Of a stretch of 64,000 nucleotides of DNA, positions 45,567 through 55,100 are shown one piece after another. A model generated the notes under the pieces. It saw only the letters and a program-made list of their open reading frames with translations. It had not been told where the DNA came from and did no database searches. Position 1 is the first letter of the stretch. Each line of letters starts with the position of its first letter. The stretch is from Paenibacillus nasutitermitis. GTDB lineage: Bacteria; Bacillota; Bacilli; Paenibacillales; Paenibacillaceae. The stretch is taken from positions 372,001-436,000 of the forward strand of contig NZ_BMHP01000003.1 in NCBI RefSeq assembly GCF_014641075.1. Direction: 5' to 3'. A program made the translations under genes and the position numbers.

Positions 45567-47672
45567 TTATTCGGATATGGGATGCTTTATCCTCACCTCA
45601 TACGCGAAGGCAGGACGGACAAGCTCCAATTCGTACTCGCCGCTGCCAATCTGCCGGATCTCTCCTTCATTCGTTTCCGGATACGTTTCACTCTTGAACC
45701 TCAGAGTGCCGACACCGACAGCATTCGTGAAGACGGCGATGCGCGACCGATCCATGAACACTTTAATTTCACCGTCCTGTGTAGGAACCGTTCCTTCAAA
45801 CCACTCGAGGCCGCCAAGGCACGGTTCGACCCTGTACTGCGAATACCCCGACGCCTCCGGCCGGACGCCCGTCCAATATTTACCGAGCAGATACAGCGGT
45901 GCGGCTCCCCACGCGTGACACAAGCTCTTGCGGTATTTGTCCCCGTACATATCATATTGCAGCTCCGCCGGTTGACCGGGATCATACTCTTCCCAGAACG
46001 TTGTCGCCCCCAGGTCCAGCATGCCGCCCCAATATTCGCGCATCTCGTGCAGAACATGGGTCTGCTGCCCGATTTCACATAACGCCTCCAACTCAAAGTA
46101 ACGCATGAACGGCGTTGTGATTTTCTGCACCGATTCATTAAGCAGAACGTTCCGCGCGACAAGCTCAGACTGCGCGTTGTTCAAATATCCAAGTCTGAGA
46201 GCGAACATACTCGGATATTTCAGAATGCGATCGTTTATCTTGCCGTCCAGCCGGCCGTGAAGGAACGCGCCCCGCTCCTCGTCCCAGAACAGTTCGAATA
46301 TGCGGCTGCGCAGCTCCTGCGCCAGATCGGTAAATTTCTGTTCGTTGCCGCCGTCACCAAGCAATCCCGCAAACGTCCCCATGATTTCCAGGCTGCGGCA
46401 GAACAGCAGCTGTTCGGCGCATACTTCACCGCGCTTCTCCATGTCCGCCCAGTCAATAAACACCCAATCCTCGGGATATCCTTCCATCATCCCATCCGTA
46501 TTGCGGCGCTTCAGACAGAATTCCATCAACGACAGCATATTCGGATAGGAGGAAGAAATAAATGCGAGATCCCCTGTATGGAGATAATAATCGTGATAAC
46601 TGATAAACCAGTAGAAGGTATAATCCATAATGGTATTGATGTGCATGTTCACGGGATCTTTGCCGCGCAGCGCGACCAAGGTCCGCCTCGTGACCGCCTG
46701 ATCGAAGAAGACGTAATTGTTCATCATGAAGCTCTGATAGGCATCGCCGCTCCACACCCAACGATCCCGTTTCATACCGTCGTACATGAATTCCATCGTC
46801 GTAAGTTGAAGCGTTCGAACGGCCACCTCCCAGATTCGGTTGATGCGTTCATCGGAGCAGCGGAATGAACCGCGGCGTTCCATCGGCAAATACTCATACT
46901 CATGTTGTACGCTCTGCCACGTCAGCCCTTCATCTGCACGAATCTGGACATATCGGAAAGCACGGGTGACTGGCGTGGTCAAGGATTGAGGTTCTGTAAA
47001 ATCGATCTCCAGCTCGTCTGACGTCTCGGCTTCTTCTCCAGCCAGAGCCTCTTCCATGGATTCGCCGTAATACAGGCGGATGACGCCACGTCCCTTCAGC
47101 TCCAAGAAGGTGACATAACCGAATGTCTCTTGACCGAAATCAACAAGTACCGTCCCCTTGGCTTTAGCTACGTGGACAGGATGCACGGTCTCATAAGCAA
47201 ACGGGAACGCCCCGGGAGGAGAGGCCGGATCATCGAAGCGGTCTGAACCCGCATTCAGCCATTGACCGTTATGACAGGTCACTTCCCATGTCCCATCCGA
47301 TGTTATTGTCTCGCCTGCCGCATAGAGCGCGGGAACTGCGGTGTCCATGAACACTTTAACGACCAGTTCATGCTCGCCTGCGGGAATAAGCACCGAGGTG
47401 ATTGGCTTCCGTTCGTATGGCATCGGAAGCATGCTTCCGTCCAGATGAACGACAAACGCGCCCTGCACGGACAAGGTCAGACTCTCCGGCCGCTCCAGCT
47501 TAAGCTTCTTGCGGAACATGACATTCGAATAAGCGGTGTCCATACGCCAGAAGGGGGGACAAATATACCCCCGGAACTGCCGCTTCATAGACACTTGAAC
47601 ATGCAGCCATAGCTCATAATCATTCGGATACCAGATCCAGGTCGCCTTATGGTTCTTGTCTATTCCATCCAT
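45567..47672 (-). CDS. GH78-like alpha-L-rhamnosidase, cytoplasmic (divergent subfamily)
   Basis: This 701-aa protein has N-terminal beta-sandwich domains (TWIWYP; VLVDFGQETFGYVTFLEL, a rhamnosidase concanavalin-like motif), an (alpha/alpha)6 catalytic barrel and a C-terminal beta domain. The catalytic segment reads YDGMKRDRWVWSGDAYQ, where common GH78 has DCPQRDERLGWTGDA; the acidic residues are placed alike. GH78 enzymes remove terminal alpha-L-rhamnose by inversion. No signal peptide. ATG at 47672 was chosen (11 bp after the stop of the larger rhamnosidase). The pair forms an operon that ends at the terminator 45525-45559. The different motif suggests another linkage or sugar. Confidence 0.85.
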   Translation of the reverse strand: MDGIDKNHKATWIWYPNDYELWLHVQVSMKRQFRGYICPPFWRMDTAYSNVMFRKKLKLERPESLTLSVQGAFVVHLDGSMLPMPYERKPITSVLIPAGEHELVVKVFMDTAVPALYAAGETITSDGTWEVTCHNGQWLNAGSDRFDDPASPPGAFPFAYETVHPVHVAKAKGTVLVDFGQETFGYVTFLELKGRGVIRLYYGESMEEALAGEEAETSDELEIDFTEPQSLTTPVTRAFRYVQIRADEGLTWQSVQHEYEYLPMERRGSFRCSDERINRIWEVAVRTLQLTTMEFMYDGMKRDRWVWSGDAYQSFMMNNYVFFDQAVTRRTLVALRGKDPVNMHINTIMDYTFYWFISYHDYYLHTGDLAFISSSYPNMLSLMEFCLKRRNTDGMMEGYPEDWVFIDWADMEKRGEVCAEQLLFCRSLEIMGTFAGLLGDGGNEQKFTDLAQELRSRIFELFWDEERGAFLHGRLDGKINDRILKYPSMFALRLGYLNNAQSELVARNVLLNESVQKITTPFMRYFELEALCEIGQQTHVLHEMREYWGGMLDLGATTFWEEYDPGQPAELQYDMYGDKYRKSLCHAWGAAPLYLLGKYWTGVRPEASGYSQYRVEPCLGGLEWFEGTVPTQDGEIKVFMDRSRIAVFTNAVGVGTLRFKSETYPETNEGEIRQIGSGEYELELVRPAFAYEVRIKHPISE

Positions 47673-47683
47673 TTCTAACGCCT

Positions 47684-50600
47684 CTATTCTAATGTAGACT
47701 TTAGCCTGTACCGCCCGGATCCGGCTCTCAGCCATACGATGCCTTCCTCCTGGCGCAGCAGCGTCCAGCTCCCGTCAGCTGCCGACCAGTCAGCGGTCGT
47801 CGCGCTTTCTCCGTCGATTGTCACGCTTGCGCTGTCACGGGCAGGAACGGCAATTTCCGCTGTCGTGTTGGCCGGCACCTCCACAAGCATGTTCAGCACG
47901 CCGTCCGCATGCTCCCATGAGCTCTCGATCCATCCGTACAACGACTTATACCGGCAATTGATATTCGTGAATCCTCCACCAATTATAGGCCTTATTATGA
48001 ATTTCTGGAATCCGTACAATCCTTCTGCCACATCAATTCCGGCCAAATACCGGTACAGCCATTCGCCGACGGATCCCAGAGCATAATGATTAAAGGAATT
48101 CATCTCCGGATCCTGAAATCCCTTCTCCTCATTCCAGCCGTCCCAACGTTCCCACATCGTAGTAGCACCGTTCTTAACCGGATACAGCCAGGATGGAAAC
48201 GTGTCTTGCAGCAGCAGCCGGAATGCCGTATCCGCTTGCCCATAATCGGTTAATACCGCCAGTATATAGCTGACTCCCATGAATCCCGTCGTAATATGCC
48301 AGTCGTGGCGCCGAATATCTTCCACCAAATATTGCACGACGCGCGGAATATTCTCCTCGGACAGCAGTCCCACCTTCAACCCGAGGACATAGGCTGTCTG
48401 CGTATGTCCGGCAATCCGCCCATCATCCGCGACGAAATGCTCCTGGAAGGTTCGCTTGAGCTGCTCGAACAGCCTGCCATATTCGGCGGCATCTGCTGTT
48501 TCCCCGATTTCCTCCGACATTTCTCTCATCAATTTTACGCTGTAAGCAAAGAAAGCCGCATTGATGACGGCCTTCGGCGTTTCCGAGCCATAGGAAAGAT
48601 GATCGCCGAAGGTTTCGGTCCGGCGAAGGAGCCGCTCGTCGCAATCCCTTCTCAGGAATGCGATCCAGCTTTTCATCGCGTCATAATTATCCAGAATATA
48701 TCTTTTGTCCCCATATGCTTTATAGAGCGTCCAGGGCGTAATAACGCCTCCGTCACCGAAAAATACAAATCCCGCCCCCAGACTAACGACGTCCGGAGCC
48801 ACATTCGGATAGGCGCCGTCCTCGCGCTGCGCGTCGCGGATGTCCGTCAGCCATTTCCGGTAAAAAGCCGCGCTGTTCATGTTGTAGGTGGCCGTTCGCG
48901 CGAACGCGTGGGCATCTCCCGTCCAGCCCAGCCGTTCATCCCGCTGCGGACAATCGAGCGGAACCCCGATGAAGTTGCCGCGCTGGCTCCAACGGATGTT
49001 CTCGAGCAGGCGATTGACCATGGGATTGGAGGTGCTCATCTGCCCGACTTCTTCCAAGGCGGAATGAATGACGATGCCTTCGATCATGTCCGCCGTTAAC
49101 GTTCCCGGATAACCTTCAATCTCGACATATTGAAAGCCGTGGTAGGTAAACATGGGCTCGAATACTTCTTCGCCTCCCCCTTTAAGGGTATAATGATCCG
49201 TTTGCCTGGCTGAGCGAAGATTGAGGGTATACAGCTTCCCACCCGCATCCAGCCGCTCCGCGTAACGCAACCGGATATGCTCGCCGCGTGTACCTGTCAT
49301 GCGCAGGCGAACCCAGCCGACCATGTTCTGCCCCATATCCACCAGGTATTTGGAGCCGTCAATATGTGCTATCGATTTCACCGGCAAGCTCCGCATATGC
49401 CTGATCGGCGGGCCTTCCGCTGCCTTCATCTCTCCGGCTGCCGGATTATCCAGAAGAATCGCAGCTTGCCATGGCGGCGAAGCCTCCTCCATGCGCGCAT
49501 CATAACATTCGCCCATCAGCATATCGGACGTCCGGACAGCGCTTTCCGACACCTGCCACTGTTCATCCGTCGATATAACTTCCATCGAGCCGTCTGTATA
49601 ATGAAGTTGAAGCTGTGCCCGCAATGCCGTTCTCCCCCCGTATTGATAAGGGCCGCAAATACCGATTAAGCCCGCGTACCAGCCAGAAGCGACGATCGCT
49701 TCCAACCGATTGTCACCGGCTGACAGCTGCGGGGTGATATCGTAGGTTTGATAAGGAATGCGGGTATGGTAGTCCGTCCAGCCGGGCGCGAATTTATCCC
49801 CGCTTACCGGCTCGCCGTTCAAGCGGCAACTATATATGCCAAGAGCAGAAATATATAATCTGGCCTGCGCCAGACTGGCCTTCACATGAAATGTTGTTCC
49901 GAATACGGGATTGGGCCCGTAGCCGCGATTGACCGGATACAAGATTCTTTTGTAGCTGCTCCATTCCCCTTCTCCGAACTGGCCGATTGCAACCGGGGAC
50001 CGCCAATGGCCGCTGTCGTACGCCGGATCCAGCCACCCTTCTGCCGGAGTGTGGGAGACTTTCCATTCGTCAGCGGTCGTATACAACTGTTCAATGCCCT
50101 GGTGGCTAGTAATGGAAAGTACGGCAATGAAGCCCTTATCCCCTCCGTCGGAACGGACTGCGATGACATTATCTCCCTGTCGGGTCCACTCCAATATATC
50201 CAGTGTAACGGTTTGCGCATAGGGAAAAAACAAGCCTTGATCCTGCCCATTTACATAGATATAGACGGAATCCACAGCGTAGATCTGCAATTTTGCCGCA
50301 CGCGGCCGTTGCTCCTGGACCGAGAATCTCAACCGGAAATACCGGATGGGATCCGTTATCGGAATTTCCGGCTCTTGAATATCCCAAATCACCGGAACCC
50401 CCTTCAGAAGATCAGGCTCGGGAACCGGATCTTGCAGGAAAGGCGCAGTAATCCAATCAGCCTGCCAGTCAGAGGCAGACAGGAAAGCTGTTTCCCAATG
50501 AGACGGCTTACTCCATTCACTCTCCGCGCCGTGCTGGTCCCATACTTTGACTTTCCAATAATAACGCGTGCATGATGCAAGCGGGGAACCGTTGTAGATC

Positions 50601-50842
50601 AAATGCTGGGACTGGGATGATAACACCTTTCCCGTATCCCACACATCCCCCCTGTTATGTACAATGTGATCCTCTTCATTCGAAACAATGATCCGATAAG
50701 CCGACTGTTTGCAACCGCGGGTGTCCTGCCCTGCTTGCAGCATCCAACTAAATGCAGGCTGAGGGTGATCCGTCCCAATCGGATTCCTTCCGTAATCCAA
50801 GGTCATCTCTTCGATGTTAAACAAAGTTCCCAGACAACTCAC
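47684..50842 (-). CDS. GH78 alpha-L-rhamnosidase, cytoplasmic
   Basis: This 1052-aa protein has the full GH78 layout: N-terminal beta domain (YRIIVSNEEDHIV; YYWKVKVWDQHG), Bac_rhamnosid_N-type domain, concanavalin-like domain (YLVDMGQNMVGWVRLRM), catalytic barrel with VPLDCPQRDERLGWTGDAHA, and a C-terminal beta domain (GWIESSWEH; VEVPANTTAEIAVP). Asp and Glu in the DCPQRDERLGW region are the family's catalytic cluster. No signal peptide, so it acts on imported rhamnosides. The start is uncertain: GTG at 50842 overlaps the AGGAG site, and a CTG or TTG a few codons later is better spaced. It is divergent from an AraC regulator. Confidence 0.93.
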   Translation of the reverse strand: MSCLGTLFNIEEMTLDYGRNPIGTDHPQPAFSWMLQAGQDTRGCKQSAYRIIVSNEEDHIVHNRGDVWDTGKVLSSQSQHLIYNGSPLASCTRYYWKVKVWDQHGAESEWSKPSHWETAFLSASDWQADWITAPFLQDPVPEPDLLKGVPVIWDIQEPEIPITDPIRYFRLRFSVQEQRPRAAKLQIYAVDSVYIYVNGQDQGLFFPYAQTVTLDILEWTRQGDNVIAVRSDGGDKGFIAVLSITSHQGIEQLYTTADEWKVSHTPAEGWLDPAYDSGHWRSPVAIGQFGEGEWSSYKRILYPVNRGYGPNPVFGTTFHVKASLAQARLYISALGIYSCRLNGEPVSGDKFAPGWTDYHTRIPYQTYDITPQLSAGDNRLEAIVASGWYAGLIGICGPYQYGGRTALRAQLQLHYTDGSMEVISTDEQWQVSESAVRTSDMLMGECYDARMEEASPPWQAAILLDNPAAGEMKAAEGPPIRHMRSLPVKSIAHIDGSKYLVDMGQNMVGWVRLRMTGTRGEHIRLRYAERLDAGGKLYTLNLRSARQTDHYTLKGGGEEVFEPMFTYHGFQYVEIEGYPGTLTADMIEGIVIHSALEEVGQMSTSNPMVNRLLENIRWSQRGNFIGVPLDCPQRDERLGWTGDAHAFARTATYNMNSAAFYRKWLTDIRDAQREDGAYPNVAPDVVSLGAGFVFFGDGGVITPWTLYKAYGDKRYILDNYDAMKSWIAFLRRDCDERLLRRTETFGDHLSYGSETPKAVINAAFFAYSVKLMREMSEEIGETADAAEYGRLFEQLKRTFQEHFVADDGRIAGHTQTAYVLGLKVGLLSEENIPRVVQYLVEDIRRHDWHITTGFMGVSYILAVLTDYGQADTAFRLLLQDTFPSWLYPVKNGATTMWERWDGWNEEKGFQDPEMNSFNHYALGSVGEWLYRYLAGIDVAEGLYGFQKFIIRPIIGGGFTNINCRYKSLYGWIESSWEHADGVLNMLVEVPANTTAEIAVPARDSASVTIDGESATTADWSAADGSWTLLRQEEGIVWLRAGSGRYRLKSTLE

Positions 50843-51070
50843 TCCTTTCTTGAATCAGTTTATGGGAAGGGCATTGTTTTGTATTTACCTTTTGTGGGAA
50901 AGATTCGACAGCTTAAAGTCAATTGCTATATGACGATGGCTTATGAATTTGCACAATATTAAACTGCGCATCAGGATTATTCATGACAACTTCTCTTCTT
51001 GCCGACAATGCATTATACTGATTCTATATCCTGCGAACACCTTCACAGACTACAGAAGGGGAGAATGAAC

Positions 51071-51910
51071 ATGTACATTCGTGAATACAACCATTTTGTT
51101 TCCGATGCTAAAGGTAAAGTCATTGGAGGAATTCACCCTTATCATGAAGTGTTATTCGTACTCGTTGGTGAATTGAACCTGCATTGGCTTGGAAGCGTAT
51201 TCAAAGCCAAGGCGCCTGCTCTTTTTATTTTTCCGCCTTCTTCGCCGCACCAGATCGTACAGGTGTCCCCCTTCCTGGAATGCTGGTTTGTTGAATTGCG
51301 TCCCCAGGATAAGGACTATGTGCCGGGAATCGATAATCTGAATACATGGAACGTGGCGCAAAGCCAAAATCCCTTGAGTTTGAACGAAAACGAGGACTTA
51401 TGCGCGACATTAGGCTCGATTCAACGAGCCATCGTTGACGACCTCCCCAAAAAACAAGGCGATACCTTCCTTCACATCATGATGTGCGATATCCAGAAAC
51501 TGCTGCTGCAGGTCAACTATTATGCGCAGAAACAACGCTGTCCCCAGGAGCTGCTGTCTGCAGAAGCTCTCCCGGACAAATGGTCCGCCCAGAGCTACAT
51601 CTACGATCAGATCCGGTATATGGAGGACAATTACATGCAAGGCATCACCTTGGACGATCTTGCCAAACGTTCCGGGTATACACCTTCCTACATCATACGT
51701 CTCTTCAAAGAAATGACGACTCTCACTCCCCTGCAATACCTGTTCGAGCTGCGCATGGATGCGGCCACTTCTTATCTGCAATCGACTCCGATGAGCGTAC
51801 AGGAAATCGCTGAAACGGTCGGATTTCCAAATATTCATTACTTCAGCAGAATGTTCAAGAAGAAATTCGGGGAGAGCCCGACCGAATGGAAAAGAACCCA
51901 TGTCCTTTGA
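51071..51910 (+). CDS. AraC-family regulator of the rhamnosidase operon
   Basis: This 279-aa protein has an N-terminal cupin sensor (HPYHEVLFVLVGELNLHWLG; FIFPPSSPHQIV) and a C-terminal AraC double HTH (LDDLAKRSGYTPSYIIRLF; MSVQEIAETVGFPNIHYFSR; ending GESPTEWKR). ATG at 51071 has GGGGAG 8 nt before it; upstream in-frame starts down to 50999 lack a good site. It is divergent from the two GH78 genes and most likely activates them with a rhamnose-type inducer. The 228-bp spacer holds the promoters; TATACT at about 51013 may be its -10. Confidence 0.88.
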   Translation: MYIREYNHFVSDAKGKVIGGIHPYHEVLFVLVGELNLHWLGSVFKAKAPALFIFPPSSPHQIVQVSPFLECWFVELRPQDKDYVPGIDNLNTWNVAQSQNPLSLNENEDLCATLGSIQRAIVDDLPKKQGDTFLHIMMCDIQKLLLQVNYYAQKQRCPQELLSAEALPDKWSAQSYIYDQIRYMEDNYMQGITLDDLAKRSGYTPSYIIRLFKEMTTLTPLQYLFELRMDAATSYLQSTPMSVQEIAETVGFPNIHYFSRMFKKKFGESPTEWKRTHVL

Positions 51911-52093
51911 TCGAATGGACATGAGCTATACGAGGCCTGCCTATAAGCTTGCGTCTGCCAGTGAAATGATTGGGTTGTGACCGCCCTCTGGGCGAACGAG
52001 ACCATGAACCGGGCTGCCTTCCATGTTGATTCCCATGCCGATGAGGTACAGGCACCTATGGGCCTATCATTGGGATTCGAGTCGTAATCGAGT
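51911..52093. other. Structured, GC-rich non-coding stretch, possible IS110-type element remnant
   Basis: No gene was seen. The stretch (ACCGCCCTCTGGGCGAACGAG, then a purine-rich run ending TTCGAGTCGTAATCGAGTAAG) is unlike the AT-rich spacers elsewhere and contains several short inverted repeats. It resembles, from memory, the untranslated leader of IS110-family elements, but no transposase is present. Confidence 0.25.
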
Positions 52094-52120
52094 AAGAAGG
52101 GGGCGACAAGCCCCCTTCTT
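52094..52120. terminator. Strong bidirectional terminator
   Basis: A perfect 10-bp stem AAGAAGGGGG / CCCCCTTCTT has a 7-nt loop. It lies between the converging AraC gene and the seven-gene alpha-galactoside operon, 50 bp after the latter's last stop. Confidence 0.75.
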
Positions 52121-52169
52121 CTCACAACATGCTTCTTACATGAAAAGCTCAAGATTGTTTCCGATCACA

Positions 52170-55100
52170 CTAGTTGTCCAGAAAAATATTAGCCGGAGCA
52201 TAATTATTCATAATGTTGATCTTCCCCGCCAATATTCCACCGAGATGCATGGCACCAGAGATGTTCCCCTTGAAATTCAATTGGTATAACGCTCCAAGAT
52301 ATTCTCCGACGTATACCTGTCCGCCAATCCCCTGGAAATCAATTGTTCCATTGGAAAGCATAGAATGTCCTACCCGGAGGCCATTTCCGGAAATTTGACC
52401 CTGCATATTAATGTTACCCTTTCCAAAATAGGACCCCTGTATGGTTACCTTACTGAAGGTCGAAAATTGTGAATTACCCGATACATATAAAGATCCGCCG
52501 ATTAGAAGGCCCGAATAATTTCCATTACTAGGCATGAAATCCTGCGAACTGCTCACATTGCCTGATACTACAAGAGTATTCAAACCATTGAATCGTATGC
52601 CCTGTCCGATCAAATCTCCCTCAATGTTACCCGAAGTCACATTACTCCCTTTGAAAGTAATACTGCCCTGGGAACTCATCGTCCCTTCAATCGTGAATGT
52701 GTCTACATTGCTGTTAAAGGTAATATCCCCTGCAGCGATCACATTGCCGTGAATAGTCAAGCCGTCAATGTTCCCGTTGAACAGAATGGGTCCATTGCAA
52801 ACAACATCGCCGTAGATGACCAGATTGGAGGTCGGGCCAATCACACAAGAGCTTCCACTGTATATCGCCGTTGTTCCTAATGTGGCGGCATCTCCTATCG
52901 ACATAGAACCATATGAATTCGAGATCTCAACTGAACCTCCATAACTCAAGCTGGGCAGTTGTTCGCTGTTATTACTCTGGGATACCGTATAATCCCCGCT
53001 CGCTACGATACCAGGAGCAGTGACCGCCAGCTGCAGTGGCTGATCGCTGAACTGCTGATCGAAATAATGGGTATAACGACTTGCAAAATCAGGCGTCTGC
53101 GTATAATCGCTTGCAGGAGCGGAAATCTCAGCTGTGCCGGTACCGCTGGTGCCTTGCACAATTTTGTTCTGAAAGAGCCCGGGGTCATCTTTGAGCCATA
53201 TCATTTCCGAACCTCTATTTTCTGCAATGGTTACTTCAAGTCCAGCCATGAGCTCAGCACCCGTTTTGATCGTATTCTGCTCGGAGCGATCCTCGAACTC
53301 CACCGCATAGCTCTCCAGCGGATCCAGTCCTCTGAACTTAATTGTCTTTGTATTTCCTTCTGCATTGCCCGGTTTGAAGAGGAAGGTCACCCCTTTGATC
53401 TCACCTGCACCTGTTGCAGCCGGGTCAAAATACTGGATACCGTCCCAATGCGTGCCATCAGGGCGCGGTAAAATATGGTATAGGTCCGCATTCCGTACTA
53501 ACGGTTTCAGCTTGTCCCTAAACATGCCGAAATACTTCTCTGCATAGTAATCCCCGTTGTATGGAAGATGACCTCCGACCGCACCCGGACTAGCTATGTG
53601 CATCGTACCGAGAATAATGCTCCGCCAACCGTAATCATCTTCACCCGGTATACTGGAGAATAGATCCGGATTAATATACGATATTAACTGAGCCGAAGGA
53701 ATACCATATGAAGTCGTATAAAATGTTTTGCGAGCATCTTCATAATTAGCAGTATCATTATACACAACGACATTGGAACGACTCATCGTCGCATAATCTT
53801 TCAAGCTGCCTCCCGAGCTATTATTCTCGTAACGGAAGCCAGGCAAGTTCTCGAACATGTAGTCCAATATTTCATAGAAGCCTTTGGCGCTCCAGTATTG
53901 AACATCCGACGAATATTGATGTCTGTTCGTCTTATCGCTTGCTCTCACAATAGGTTCAAAATCGCTCCGATACGTATCAATTTTGTTCTCGCTCATGACG
54001 GCCAGCAATCGTTGTTTCATAAAATCTACCGCTTCACTGTTCCCAAGATCGACACTTCTGCCCGCAGAAATTTGCCGGTTTGAGAACCATTCGGGATGCG
54101 CATTAGGTCCGATAGACGAGAGCGCGTTCGGATCACTGGATAAACCGTCGTGCAGCAGGAAATAGTTCGTATATTCCAGCCCTGCACTTTCCAGATACTC
54201 CCCATATTCGCTCCAGGTCGTTAGACCACGAGCATCAAGTCCCTCATAATATTGAGGATTACCCAATCGCCAGTCACCTTCACCCGTTCTCCAGCCTCCA
54301 GAAGGACTGCCCGGCCACCAGCCGTAATCCCACTGGATAGAATCCACGCCCCAACTGGCCAAATCATAATTCAACCCGAGCAATTGTTCCGCCATTTGAG
54401 CATACGGCTCTCGAGTATCGGTTCTCATCTTCTCAGGCGCCTTGTTATTGAAAAACCATCTTTTGAATTTATTGCTCCCGTTATCCACATCCCCGTTATA
54501 GGCGCCAATATAAGCCGAAGGGATTTCATAGAAGCCTTCTTCCGGAATATCCGTCTTGAAATCATTATTAAGTCCAGCATTAACCGTAATAACAGCTGGT
54601 ATGCCGGCAGCCGCGGTTTCCGTCAATATCCTGCCTTCCGGCCATTCCCAACCAATATACAAACCATGCTCAGCATTTACGTCCAAAAACACAAGAGGAA
54701 TAAATCCATTCGAATTGAAATCCTGATTTGTATTCGTCCACGCTGACAAGCTGTCTGAATGAGTCAACAACGTCTTGTATGTGCCTGCTGCATCCGGTTG
54801 TCCGCTCTCCTTATGGAAGCGCCATAGCGTTGGATTACTGTCGCCTTTAACGTCGATTTGCAGAGATTCTTGCTGATATACGGTAATCGTTCCACCCGTC
54901 TTGTTCTCGATGGTCATCCAATGCTCGATTGGACCCGAATCCGGACGAGCCCACCAGATCGATTTCAGTTCAAGATTCGGAGTGTCGCTTACGAAGCGCA
55001 GCGTTACCTTTTTACCTTGAGACGTGTCAACGACCGCATCTTGATATAGCCAATCCGGTGTGACGGGCGTTCCCCCGACATCCACTCGATCAAGCAGGGG

